In this document: positions 51,868 through 59,982 of the stretch, in pieces
How positions within the stretch are numbered: the first letter of the stretch is position 1
Layout of the letters: each line of letters opens with the position of its first letter
Assembly (NCBI RefSeq): GCF_015221995.1
Contig: NZ_JADFFM010000001.1
Coordinates: 186,001-250,000, forward strand
Direction of reading: 5' to 3'
Source of the DNA: Mucilaginibacter boryungensis
GTDB lineage: Bacteria; Bacteroidota; Bacteroidia; Sphingobacteriales; Sphingobacteriaceae
Length of the DNA stretch: 64,000 bases
Notes under the pieces: generated by a model
Database searches by the model: none
What the model was told of the DNA's origin: nothing
What the model saw: the letters and a program-made list of their open reading frames with translations, nothing else
Program-made: the position numbers and the translations under genes

Positions 51868-52787
51868 TGGCAAAAAAGCAAGGAAGCATCATATACCTTG
51901 GCTGTGCTATCGCGGCTGCCGTACTGTGGGGCTTTTTTGCATTTCCGTTAAGGCGTATACAACAATACCCGCCGCAGCAAATACTTTATTACCGCGTATT
52001 TGTTTCTTTTGCAATTGTCTGGGCAATTAATCTGTTATTCAGAAAAAAACAACTGTTAAAGGATTATCAGTTTATAAAGAATACTGATGCCCGCACTCGC
52101 AAAAAGCTTGTTTGGCTGTTCATAGGTTCGGGTGTATTTATCACCGGTAATTGGTACACGTTTATTTATGTAATGAACCATATCAATTTAAAATCGGCGG
52201 CATTTGCTTATATGATATGCCCTATTATTACAGCTGCTGGCGGTTTCCTTTTACTAAAGGAACAAGTTACCAGGCCTAAATTAATAGCTATTGGCATTGC
52301 AGTTTTAAGTGTAGGGATACTGTCAACAGCGTCTTTATCCCAAGCCATATGGTCGGTTGTGGTAGCTTTGATGTATGCTTTATATCTCATTATCCAACGG
52401 GTATTGAACGAGTTTGATAAACTGAATTTGCTGGGCATAAACCTGTTTATCTCTATGCTGGTATTATTGCCATTTTATTTATACGATAACAAGCCAGTAC
52501 CCATGGCTACTGAGTTTTGGGTAGTGATCCTCATTATCGCTGTAGTTTTAACTATTGTACCATTATTGCTAAGCACTTATGCGTTGAATGGGTTGCCATC
52601 ATCAACCTTGGGGATCACTATTTATATAAACCCGTTCATATCCTTTACAGTAGCATTTGTTTGGTTTCATGAGCAGGTGAGTTACCACCAGATCGCGGGT
52701 TATTTGTTATTAATGCTGGCGGTAGTTATTTTTAACTGGTCAATTATCAGGTCGGCTTTTGGGCGTAAAACCGACACGACAAATTAA
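51867..52787 (+). CDS. EamA-family transporter, RarD-like
   Basis: 306 residues with ten membrane helices in two EamA halves. AAAVLWGFFAFPLRRIQQYPPQQILYYR is close to the RarD opening (WG-x-x-P and the 'I-L-x-x-R' helix), and FAYMICPIITAAGGFLLLKEQV closes the first half. Exports an unknown metabolite; 'chloramphenicol-sensitive' names derive from the E. coli relative. Translationally coupled to ridA (TAATG). Confidence 0.88.
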   Translation: MAKKQGSIIYLGCAIAAAVLWGFFAFPLRRIQQYPPQQILYYRVFVSFAIVWAINLLFRKKQLLKDYQFIKNTDARTRKKLVWLFIGSGVFITGNWYTFIYVMNHINLKSAAFAYMICPIITAAGGFLLLKEQVTRPKLIAIGIAVLSVGILSTASLSQAIWSVVVALMYALYLIIQRVLNEFDKLNLLGINLFISMLVLLPFYLYDNKPVPMATEFWVVILIIAVVLTIVPLLLSTYALNGLPSSTLGITIYINPFISFTVAFVWFHEQVSYHQIAGYLLLMLAVVIFNWSIIRSAFGRKTDTTN

Positions 52788-52791
52788 CCTA

Positions 52792-54909
52792 ATGTCAGCA
52801 CACTTGAACCAGCTATTTCAAACACCGGTTGAATATTTGAAAGGTGCAGGCCCGGCGAGGGCCGAGGTGCTAAAAAAGGAGTTAGGTATATATAACTTTG
52901 AGGATATGCTGCGGCATTTTCCTTATAAATATATAGACCGTACCCGGTTTTATAAGATCAAAAACATTAATATCGAATTGCCGCATGTACAGGTAATTGC
53001 CCGTTTAACACACAGGGAAATTTTAGGCGAAAAGCACACCAAACGTTTGGTAGTGCAGGTGCAGGACGATACCGGCATAATGGAACTGGTATGGTTTCAG
53101 GGAATTAAATGGATAGAAAAGCACCTGCAACCCGGGAAGGCTTATATTATATTCGGTAAGCCGGGATCGTTTAACGGGAAAGCGCAAATGGCCCACCCCG
53201 AAATAGAGCTCTACTCGCCCGCGGCTTTAAAACGCAAAGGGAACGCCACCCTACAGCCGGTATATAATTCAACCGAAAAACTAAAACAGTATACGCTTGA
53301 CAGCAAGGGGCTCCAAAAACTTACTGCATTTTTAATAGAACAACATAGCAAAGATATCCCCGAAAACCTGCCCCTGTATTTGATAAATAAGCTAAAGTTA
53401 ATGGGTCGTACCGATGCATACCGGCATATTCATTTCCCCGAGAACGCGGCGGCTTTAAATGAAGCTACGCGGCGGCTAAAATTTGAGGAGCTATTCTTCA
53501 TCCAGTTAAAGTTGCTGCGGAATAAACTGTTACGGGTGCAAAAGTTTAGAGGCAATATATTTGATAAGGTTGGACATTACTTTAACGAATTTTATGAACA
53601 TAAACTCCCTTTCCAATTAACTAATGCCCAAAAGCGGGTATTGAAGGAGATTAGGCAGGATACCCAGCGTGGCGTGCAGATGAACCGCTTACTACAGGGC
53701 GATGTGGGCAGCGGTAAAACCATTGTGGCTTTAATGAGTATACTGATAGCGCTGGATAACGGCTTCCAGGCTTGCTTTATGGCGCCGACCGAAATATTGG
53801 CCAACCAGCATTTTGAAACCGTAAAAAGCATAGTTGGCGAAGGCTTCATTAACATAGCCCTGCTTACTGGTTCTACTAAGCAAAAAGCCCGGAGTGTGAT
53901 CCATCAGCAATTAGAAGATGGCTCGTTACACATCCTGTTTGGCACACATGCTTTAATAGAAGATAAGGTACAGTACAAAAACCTGGGCTTTATTGTGATA
54001 GATGAGCAGCACCGTTTCGGCGTTGAGCAACGAGCCAAACTATGGCGCAAAAATGTTGTGCCGCCGCATGTGCTGGTGATGACGGCTACACCTATCCCAC
54101 GCACCCTGGCTATGACGCTTTATGGTGATCTGGATGTATCAGTAATAGATGAACTTCCCGCTGGCCGTAAACCTATAGAGACATTGCATTTTTACGAGAA
54201 CCAGCGCCTGCGGATGTTTGGTTTTATGAAACAGGAGATAGCCAAAGGCCGGCAAATATATGTAGTATATCCACTGATACAGGAAAGTGAAAAGCTTGAC
54301 TTGAAGAACCTGCAGGATGGTATTGAGGTTATGTCGCGCGAGTTTCCGTTGCCGCAATATCGCTTAAGCATTGTTCATGGCAAAATGAAGGCTAAGGATA
54401 AGGAAATAGAAATGCAGCGCTTTGTAAAGGGCGAAACCCATATTATGGTGGCTACCACGGTAATTGAAGTCGGGGTAAATGTGCCTAACGCGTCGGTAAT
54501 GATTATTGAGAATGCGGAGCGTTTTGGGCTTTCACAACTGCACCAGTTACGCGGAAGGGTAGGTCGTGGGGCCGAACAATCGTATTGTATTTTAATGAGC
54601 GACCATAAGCTAAGCCGCGATGGGCGCATCCGTTTGGATACAATGGTGAAAACCAATAACGGTTTCGAGATATCGGAGATCGATCTGCAACTGCGCGGTC
54701 CTGGTAATATTGAAGGCACGCAGCAAAGCGGTGTGCTCGACCTGAAACTGGCCGACCTGGCTGCCGATCAGCAACTGCTATTATTAGCCCGTCGCTGTGT
54801 AGAAGAAATGTTTGAGGAAGACCCGCAACTCGCCAAGCCAGAAAACCATGTATTGCACCAGGCGTTCATGTCTAAAAAAGATGGCTTAACCTGGGATAAA
54901 ATATCCTAA
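52792..54909 (+). CDS. recG: ATP-dependent DNA helicase RecG
   Basis: 705 residues from ATG 52792, 4 bp behind the RarD-like gene. N-terminal wedge/OB domain (TPVEYLKGAGPARAEVLKKE, VVQVQDDTGIMELVWF), helicase core with LLQGDVGSGKTIVAL (Walker A), VIDEQHRFGVEQR (DEQH box), MTATPIPRTLAMT, VATTVIEVGVNVPNA and LRGRVGRGAEQSYC. Remodels stalled replication forks and Holliday junctions. Its stop overlaps that of the converging MutS-like gene by 4 bp. Confidence 0.96.
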   Translation: MSAHLNQLFQTPVEYLKGAGPARAEVLKKELGIYNFEDMLRHFPYKYIDRTRFYKIKNINIELPHVQVIARLTHREILGEKHTKRLVVQVQDDTGIMELVWFQGIKWIEKHLQPGKAYIIFGKPGSFNGKAQMAHPEIELYSPAALKRKGNATLQPVYNSTEKLKQYTLDSKGLQKLTAFLIEQHSKDIPENLPLYLINKLKLMGRTDAYRHIHFPENAAALNEATRRLKFEELFFIQLKLLRNKLLRVQKFRGNIFDKVGHYFNEFYEHKLPFQLTNAQKRVLKEIRQDTQRGVQMNRLLQGDVGSGKTIVALMSILIALDNGFQACFMAPTEILANQHFETVKSIVGEGFINIALLTGSTKQKARSVIHQQLEDGSLHILFGTHALIEDKVQYKNLGFIVIDEQHRFGVEQRAKLWRKNVVPPHVLVMTATPIPRTLAMTLYGDLDVSVIDELPAGRKPIETLHFYENQRLRMFGFMKQEIAKGRQIYVVYPLIQESEKLDLKNLQDGIEVMSREFPLPQYRLSIVHGKMKAKDKEIEMQRFVKGETHIMVATTVIEVGVNVPNASVMIIENAERFGLSQLHQLRGRVGRGAEQSYCILMSDHKLSRDGRIRLDTMVKTNNGFEISEIDLQLRGPGNIEGTQQSGVLDLKLADLAADQQLLLLARRCVEEMFEEDPQLAKPENHVLHQAFMSKKDGLTWDKIS

Positions 54910-56732
54910 AAATTATCCTCACGCACATCCACTCCAATTTGCTTTAGCAATAACGATGCATTAAAGGTTTTGCATTCACCCTGTTTGATTTTGTAATCGA
55001 ACAACATCTCGCCATCGACCACCTGTATATCGAAGTAAAAGTTGCGTACGTAATCCGGGTATTCGTCTTCAAGCCGGGCAATCTGCAAATCGTGCGTAGC
55101 TACCTGACCTACTCCTTTTTTATGGATCAGCTGTTTAATTACTGCTTTTGAGCCCAGGTATTTATCAACCGAATTAGTGCCGCGCAGCATTTCATCAATC
55201 AGGAAATAAACCTTGTCCTGTTCCTCAACCGCAGCCAGCAGCATTTGCAGCCGGTCAAGCTCGGCTTTAAAGGTTGAGGTACTTTCGTTCAGCGAATCTT
55301 TAATACGCATGTAGGTGATAATGTGGATAACGGATAGCTCCAAACTATCGGCACAAACCGGCGCGCCGCAAAGCCCAAGTACAGCGTTAATCCCCACTGT
55401 GCGCAGAAACGTACTTTTTCCCGCCATGTTCGACCCGGTGATGATATCTATTTTAAAAGTATCGTTCAATTCAAAATCATTTGCAACACGGTTTTGAGTT
55501 ATCAGAGGGTGCGCAAGGTTTTTAGCTTTATAAGTATAGCCGTCTCCATCGGCAATGGTGGGGAAAGCCCACTCGGGATTGTTGACATGTAAACTGGCTA
55601 AACTAAGTAGCGCCTCAAATTCGCCCAGTACTTCAAAGGCGCTTTCAAGATTTTCGTGATTGGTTTTCTTCCAATTTTCAATAGCAATAACCTGCCTGAT
55701 GTCCCAAAGCAGGAAAATATTCAATACAAATTGCAAAACAATATTCAGCCGCAAATTCAGCTTAGTGATCAGCCGCGAAAGCTGGTTTATGCGCTCCGAA
55801 ACGGATTGCCCGCCCGCCGTTTTAATTTTCAAGGCCAGTTCCTTTAAATACGCCGACTCCCATTCCTCGCTCTCGATACTCTGAAAAGCGAGCGAAAAAT
55901 GCCCTAATGTTTTGCCTATTCTGCCTGCTATCAGGTCGGTACGATCTACTATTTTCTTTTTAGATGACACCAGGCGGTTATTAAACAACGCTACGACAGG
56001 TATAAAATAGGCAGCCTGCCGATAATACGCACCGGCTATCATTAACCCTATCAATATAAAGGGCGCCGCCTGACTGTAAATGTTAAGCCAATAGGCGTCA
56101 TCCAATTCAATAGGCAATTTCAGGTAACTTACCAGGTTCTGTATCTGTTCCTTTTGCTGTTTAAGCGCGAACAATAAATGAGTTTGGATGTCCAGCTTCC
56201 AGTCGTTTTTGTGGCCAATTTCCTTAATCGCCGCTTGTCGGCGCAATATAGTTGCCTTATTGGCCGGCGCATGTAGCCAGGTGCCCAGTTTGGTAATGCC
56301 CGGCAATGTAGCGCAGCGATTAATCAATTGGAATAGCGAATTGCTGCCAAATATATCCAGATCTGATGTGTAAAAATGCTTTTCGTTGGTAAACCAGCTG
56401 CCGTTATCGTAAATATTAGTGTGGGTTTGAATGCTGTTTAGTTCGTTGGCGTTTACCTTTTCCATATCAAGGTAATAGTTTTTCATGGTGTCAAAACCAT
56501 TTTGTTTCCGTACAATCCAACCGAAACAAAGCAATGTTGCCGGCAATGAAAACGCGATCAGGAGTATTTCATTAGCACTAATTGCCATGCAAACCGATAA
56601 AATAAATAATACAAAAACACCAAGCCGGTACATGGAATAGGTGTCAAAGAGATTTTTATATTTCTCAGCTTCCTGCCGGGCAAAAGCCAATCGCTGTTCG
56701 TAATCCTGGATAATAGAGAGGTTCATGGTCAT
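54906..56732 (-). CDS. Membrane-associated MutS-family ATPase
   Basis: 608 residues. The C-terminal part is MutS domain V: DIITGSNMAGKSTFLRT (Walker A 433-441), ESTSTFKAELDRLQML, YFLIDEMLRGTNS (Walker B), VGQVATHDLQ. Before it lie the lever/clamp-like helices. Domains I-III for mismatch contact are missing. Instead the N-terminus has two membrane helices (about 33-73) and a further hydrophobic hairpin near 220-248. This design is typical of a Bacteroidota family, role unknown, hardly classical mismatch repair. Overlaps recG tail to tail. Confidence 0.88.
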   Translation of the reverse strand: MTMNLSIIQDYEQRLAFARQEAEKYKNLFDTYSMYRLGVFVLFILSVCMAISANEILLIAFSLPATLLCFGWIVRKQNGFDTMKNYYLDMEKVNANELNSIQTHTNIYDNGSWFTNEKHFYTSDLDIFGSNSLFQLINRCATLPGITKLGTWLHAPANKATILRRQAAIKEIGHKNDWKLDIQTHLLFALKQQKEQIQNLVSYLKLPIELDDAYWLNIYSQAAPFILIGLMIAGAYYRQAAYFIPVVALFNNRLVSSKKKIVDRTDLIAGRIGKTLGHFSLAFQSIESEEWESAYLKELALKIKTAGGQSVSERINQLSRLITKLNLRLNIVLQFVLNIFLLWDIRQVIAIENWKKTNHENLESAFEVLGEFEALLSLASLHVNNPEWAFPTIADGDGYTYKAKNLAHPLITQNRVANDFELNDTFKIDIITGSNMAGKSTFLRTVGINAVLGLCGAPVCADSLELSVIHIITYMRIKDSLNESTSTFKAELDRLQMLLAAVEEQDKVYFLIDEMLRGTNSVDKYLGSKAVIKQLIHKKGVGQVATHDLQIARLEDEYPDYVRNFYFDIQVVDGEMLFDYKIKQGECKTFNASLLLKQIGVDVREDNF

Positions 56733-56825
56733 TTAAAGTGATGCCAAATTAAGCAGAAGTTTCGGCTTCATGATAAAAAGTCTTTTCTTTAGATTTCCTC
56801 GCTTCTCTGCTTCACACTTTCCCAC

Positions 56826-56833
56826 TACCTTTG
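56826..56833 (+). promoter_or_regulatory. -7 promoter box of rlmH
   Basis: TACCTTTG, a full match to TAnnTTTG, 5 bp before the ATG at 56839. The transcript would begin at or beside the start codon (leaderless). No clear -33 TTG. Confidence 0.5.
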
Positions 56834-56838
56834 CGCTT

Positions 56839-57312
56839 ATGAAGATCACGCTGCTGAGCATTGGTAAAACCGACGACGCTTATATTAAGGAAGGTATAGA
56901 CAAATACCTGAAGCGCCTGAAACATTATACCAAACTGGAACTGGTTGACCTGCCCGAACTCAAAAACACCAAAGCCTTAACGCAGGATCAGCAAAAGACC
57001 AAAGAAGCCGAACTGCTGTTAAAAAAAATTGCACCTACCGATTTTGTTATTTTGTTGGATGAAAAAGGAACCGAGTTCTCGTCAAGCCAGTTTGCAGCTT
57101 ACCTGGACAAGAAAGCGATATCATCTACATCAAGTATCATATTCATAATTGGCGGCCCCTACGGCTTTGATACCTCGGTCTATCAGCGTGCTAATGATAA
57201 GTTATCCCTTTCCCGTATGACCTTTTCCCATCAAATGGTGCGCCTGTTTTTTGTAGAGCAGTTATACAGGGCTTATACTATCATCAAAGGAGAGCCTTAT
57301 CATCATGAATAA
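56839..57312 (+). CDS. rlmH: 23S rRNA (pseudouridine1915-N3)-methyltransferase RlmH
   Basis: 157 residues from ATG 56839, the standard length; the frame is open upstream but has no family match. MKITLLSIGKTDDAYIKEGI, FVILLDEKGTEFSSSQFA, IIFIIGGPYGFD (SPOUT trefoil knot, SAM site), SLSRMTFSHQMVRLFFVEQLYRA and the end GEPYHHE are all conserved. Methylates pseudouridine 1915 of 23S rRNA in the assembled ribosome. Confidence 0.96.
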   Translation: MKITLLSIGKTDDAYIKEGIDKYLKRLKHYTKLELVDLPELKNTKALTQDQQKTKEAELLLKKIAPTDFVILLDEKGTEFSSSQFAAYLDKKAISSTSSIIFIIGGPYGFDTSVYQRANDKLSLSRMTFSHQMVRLFFVEQLYRAYTIIKGEPYHHE

Positions 57313-57376
57313 TCTTTGGTCATTTCGCTTCGCTGTCATTATGCTTCGCGTCATTAGTCATTAGTTTGGATGGTTT

Positions 57377-57428
57377 GAAACTCGCAGAGTTTCCAGATGC
57401 TTGCGCTCGTCTGCGACGAGCGCAAGCA
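57377..57428. repeat. Double-hairpin repeat
   Basis: GAAACTC-GCA-GAGTTTC (57377-57393) followed by a perfect 13-bp hairpin TGCTTGCGCTCGT / ACGAGCGCAAGCA (57398-57428, loop CTGCG). The spacer before it (57313-57360) has tandem 'gtcatt...gcttcgc' words. Lies between rlmH and the CDF gene; no T-run. Confidence 0.65.
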
Positions 57429-57489
57429 AAACAATTCACGGGGTTTAATCTTCACTATTTAATCATCTTAAAATGCCTAAATTTGCCGT

Positions 57490-58413
57490 ATGTCACATGA
57501 TCACGCGCACGGCCATGGCCACCATCATCACGATCACGCCCCCAAGCTGGATCATCTGAACGCTGCCTTTATTTGGGGTATTATCCTCAATTCCGTTTTT
57601 GTTGTTGTTGAAGTTGTGATGGGGTTGATAAGCCATTCCCTGTCCCTGTTAACCGACGCGGGACATAATTTGAGCGACGTGGCCAGTCTTGCCCTGGCGC
57701 TGTTGGCCTTTAAGCTGGCCAAAGTACAGTCAAACAAACAATATACTTATGGTTATAAACGGTCTACTATTATCGTGTCATTCTTTAACGCGCTGATATT
57801 ATTTGTGGCAGTAGGTTTTATTGCTTATGAGGCTGTGATGCGTTTCATCCACCCCGAGGTTATTGCCGGCGGTACCATTGCCTTGGTAGCTTTTGTGGGA
57901 ATCGGCATTAATGCCTTCACCGCCTGGCTGTTTGTAAAGGATAAGGATACCGACCTAAATGTAAAAGGCGCCTACATGCACATGGCGGTTGATGCTATAG
58001 TATCATTAGGGGTGGTTATCTCTGGTATTATCATCTACTTCACCAAATGGTATTGGGTGGATAGCGCGGTGAGTTTAATCATTGTCATCGTTATCATCGG
58101 CGGCACCTGGAGTTTATTGAAACATAGCCTGCGTTTAGAGATGGACGGCGTACCTGCCGAAATTGAAATAGATAAAATAAAAGCCGAACTGCTAAAAGCC
58201 AAAGGCGTGGTTGATGTGCACCACATGCACGTATGGGCATTAAGCACTACAGAAACCGCCCTTACCGCGCACATTGTAGTAAGCCCCGATGATTTGGGCA
58301 TATTCAATAAAATTAAACACGATTTGCGCCACCGGCTACAGCATATGGAAATTACCCACTGCACTTTTGAACCCGAATTGGTGACAGAGAAATGTGAGCA
58401 GGTAGAGTGTTGA
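57490..58413 (+). CDS. Cation diffusion facilitator (Zn2+/Cd2+/Co2+ efflux, CzcD/ZitB-like)
   Basis: 307 residues. His-rich N-terminus (SHDHAHGHGHHHHDHAP), six membrane helices, transport site LLTDAGHNLSDVASLAL in helix 2 and MHMAVDAIVSLGVV in helix 5 (two His/Asp pairs, zinc type), and a cytoplasmic metal-binding domain (VVDVHHMHVWALSTTETALTAH). The Cys pair in KCEQVEC at the very end may bind metal. Exports zinc-like ions against protons. Confidence 0.93.
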   Translation: MSHDHAHGHGHHHHDHAPKLDHLNAAFIWGIILNSVFVVVEVVMGLISHSLSLLTDAGHNLSDVASLALALLAFKLAKVQSNKQYTYGYKRSTIIVSFFNALILFVAVGFIAYEAVMRFIHPEVIAGGTIALVAFVGIGINAFTAWLFVKDKDTDLNVKGAYMHMAVDAIVSLGVVISGIIIYFTKWYWVDSAVSLIIVIVIIGGTWSLLKHSLRLEMDGVPAEIEIDKIKAELLKAKGVVDVHHMHVWALSTTETALTAHIVVSPDDLGIFNKIKHDLRHRLQHMEITHCTFEPELVTEKCEQVEC

Positions 58414-58459
58414 GAGCCTGCGGCAGAGATTGGAGATTAATTGATTGGAGATTAGTTTT

Positions 58460-58540
58460 CGTCATCCCGAACTTGTTTCGGGACCTCACTTCCTAAGTAA
58501 CGACAATGCCTATGGGATGCTGAACAAGTTCGGCATGACG
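58460..58540. repeat. Palindromic intergenic repeat (GTCATCCCGAACTTGTT type)
   Basis: CGTCATCCCGAACTTGTT at 58460 pairs with AACAAGTTCGGCATGACG ending 58540 (one mismatch). Of the general 'gtcatcccgaacttg' class found between genes in many Bacteroidota. Preceded by 'ggagattaattgattggagatta' words (58431-58455). Confidence 0.7.
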
Positions 58541-58548
58541 CAGTAAAT

Positions 58549-58584
58549 AAAACGGCGCCATGAAATTTCATAGCGCCGTTTTTA
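58549..58584. terminator. Bidirectional terminator
   Basis: AAAACGGCGC (58549-58558) with GCGCCGTTTTT, an inner palindrome ATGAAATTTCAT and one C/A mismatch. Lies between the converging CDF and DUF5606 genes. Confidence 0.8.
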
Positions 58585-58612
58585 TTATTACTCCCCTTTA
58601 GGGGCTGGGGGC

Positions 58613-59122
58613 TTACTTCGCCGGTTTCTTCGCAGCCGGTTTCTTTTTAGCGGTCGTTTTTTCTGCTACGTTATCTTCAACAGCAACGGCCGGTTCTTCA
58701 ACTTTGGCCGGTGCTTCGGCAGCAGGTGCTTGGGTTGGGTCGGCTTCGGCAAACAGGGGCAGGTCTTTCAAAATACCAAACCAGCTCACAATTTTTTTCA
58801 TGTCCGACGCGTACACCTTCTCTTCGTCATGGCCAGGCGCCACTTCGCGGAAGAATGTGCGCAGCTTATTGCCGTCGGCTTTGGCATCAGGCACGCTGGC
58901 GGCGGTTTTCATGCGTTCAAAAACATCTTTCAAACGAATATCCTCATCATCGCCAAAAATAGTGATCTCATCCAGCGAAGCCAGTTTGGCGGTTGAAATA
59001 TTGGCAACCAGCTTGGTTTTTTTCTCATCCAGGCTTTCCAGTATAAAACCGGTTTTATTTTGCGTAAGCGCTTTCCATAAACCCGGTTTGCCCGATACCG
59101 CTACTATTCCTTGTAAATTCAT
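58613..59122 (-). CDS. DUF5606-type protein with Lys/Ala-rich tail
   Basis: 169 residues. Residues 1-125 form a compact domain (LQGIVAVSGKPGLWKALTQN, ISTAKLASLDEITIF, RTFFREVAPGHDEEKVYASD) that I match to DUF5606 of Bacteroidota. The last 40 residues are Ala/Glu/Pro then Lys-rich (TAKKKPAAKKPAK), like histone-H1-type tails, suggesting contact with nucleic acid, though unproven. Followed downstream by the terminator at 58549; 84 bp behind the cyclophilin gene on the same strand. Confidence 0.75.
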   Translation of the reverse strand: MNLQGIVAVSGKPGLWKALTQNKTGFILESLDEKKTKLVANISTAKLASLDEITIFGDDEDIRLKDVFERMKTAASVPDAKADGNKLRTFFREVAPGHDEEKVYASDMKKIVSWFGILKDLPLFAEADPTQAPAAEAPAKVEEPAVAVEDNVAEKTTAKKKPAAKKPAK

Positions 59123-59138
59123 ATTATCAGTTTTTAGC

Positions 59139-59198
59139 TTTGAGTAGTGAGTTTTGAGTTAAAATACTAACTCCGTACTCAAAACTCATCACTCATTA
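59139..59198. repeat. Word-type palindrome (tgagttttgagta words)
   Basis: TGAGTAGTGAGTTTTGAGTT (59141-59160) is inverted as TACTCAAAACTCATCACTCA (59176-59195); 17 of 20 positions pair. Lies in the spacer between the cyclophilin and DUF5606 genes. Confidence 0.75.
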
Positions 59199-59206
59199 CT
59201 TACAAC

Positions 59207-59665
59207 TTAATCAATCACTTCTACGCTTAAAATTTTATCACCCTGACGGATCTCATCAACCAGGTCAACATTTTCAATCACTTTGCCAAAACAGGTGTGG
59301 TTCCTGTCCAAGTGCGCGGTGTTATTGCGGCTGTGGCAAATAAAGAATTGTGAACCGCCGGTATTGCGGCCGGCATGCGCCATAGAAAGTACACCGCGGT
59401 CATGGTATTGGTTTTCGCCGGTTAGTTCGCAATCAATATGGTAGCCCGGGCCACCCGAACCTGCTTTGTAAGCGGTTGCAGGGTCTTTAGAGAAAGGGCA
59501 GCCGCCTTGAATCACAAAATCGGGCAGTACACGGTGAAAAGTAACACCATTATAAAAACCTTCTTTAGCCAGTTTTTTAAAGTTAGCTACTGTGTTAGGC
59601 GCGTCTTTTTCGTAAAACTCAACGGTCATATCGCCTTTGGCGGTTTTAATTATTGCTTTGCTCAT
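59207..59665 (-). CDS. Peptidyl-prolyl cis-trans isomerase, cyclophilin type
   Basis: 152 residues from ATG 59665 (eight more codons are open upstream). No signal peptide, so cytoplasmic. [18 protein letters not shown] holds the catalytic Arg; [25 protein letters not shown] and [22 protein letters not shown] complete the cyclophilin core. Helps folding at proline bonds. Confidence 0.93.
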   Translation of the reverse strand: MSKAIIKTAKGDMTVEFYEKDAPNTVANFKKLAKEGFYNGVTFHRVLPDFVIQGGCPFSKDPATAYKAGSGGPGYHIDCELTGENQYHDRGVLSMAHAGRNTGGSQFFICHSRNNTAHLDRNHTCFGKVIENVDLVDEIRQGDKILSVEVID

Positions 59666-59686
59666 TTTATCAATTTTAAAGGACAG

Positions 59687-59694
59687 CAAAGGTA
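59687..59694 (-). promoter_or_regulatory. -7 promoter box of the cyclophilin gene
   Basis: Minus strand TACCTTTG, full match to TAnnTTTG, 21 bp before the ATG at 59665. No clear -33 element. Confidence 0.5.
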
Positions 59695-59700
59695 GTAATT

Positions 59701-59960
59701 TTTAGAGATTAGTTAATTAGTTGATTAGAGATTAGGTTGGCTGGTTAATTGCGATTCCCCTTGAGAGGGGGTGTAGGGGTATGTCTTTTTTACGTTTACC
59801 CTTTTTCGAAAAGCAAAGCCTGTGTTCTAATCAACTGTTGCTCCTGCTTTCCGTTGCAAGTCCTCCTTCGTCCGGGCTTTCCACTGCAATCAGGTTTAGG
59901 TTGAACGGTTGTGCCATGTAATACCCCGTTAAAAAAATCGTTACATTTAAAATCTGTTCT
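59701..59960. repeat. Gene-free stretch with three repeat types
   Basis: Between the cyclophilin and the 59983 gene (318 bp). 59704-59740 has tandem 'agagattagttaattagttgattagagattagg' type words; 59757-59790 is a 'ccccttgagaggggg' element whose reverse copy is at 45953; 59838-59893 has a C/T-rich 'tttccgttgcaagtcctcc ... gggctttccactgcaatc' text like a broken stem. No gene seen. Confidence 0.55.
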
Positions 59961-59982
59961 AGAATAACTATTTTTGAAGATA

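Noticed and set aside
52792..56732. recG and MutS-like genes considered as a joint repair operon
   Set aside because: They converge tail to tail, so they are not co-transcribed, and the MutS-like protein lacks mismatch-recognition domains.
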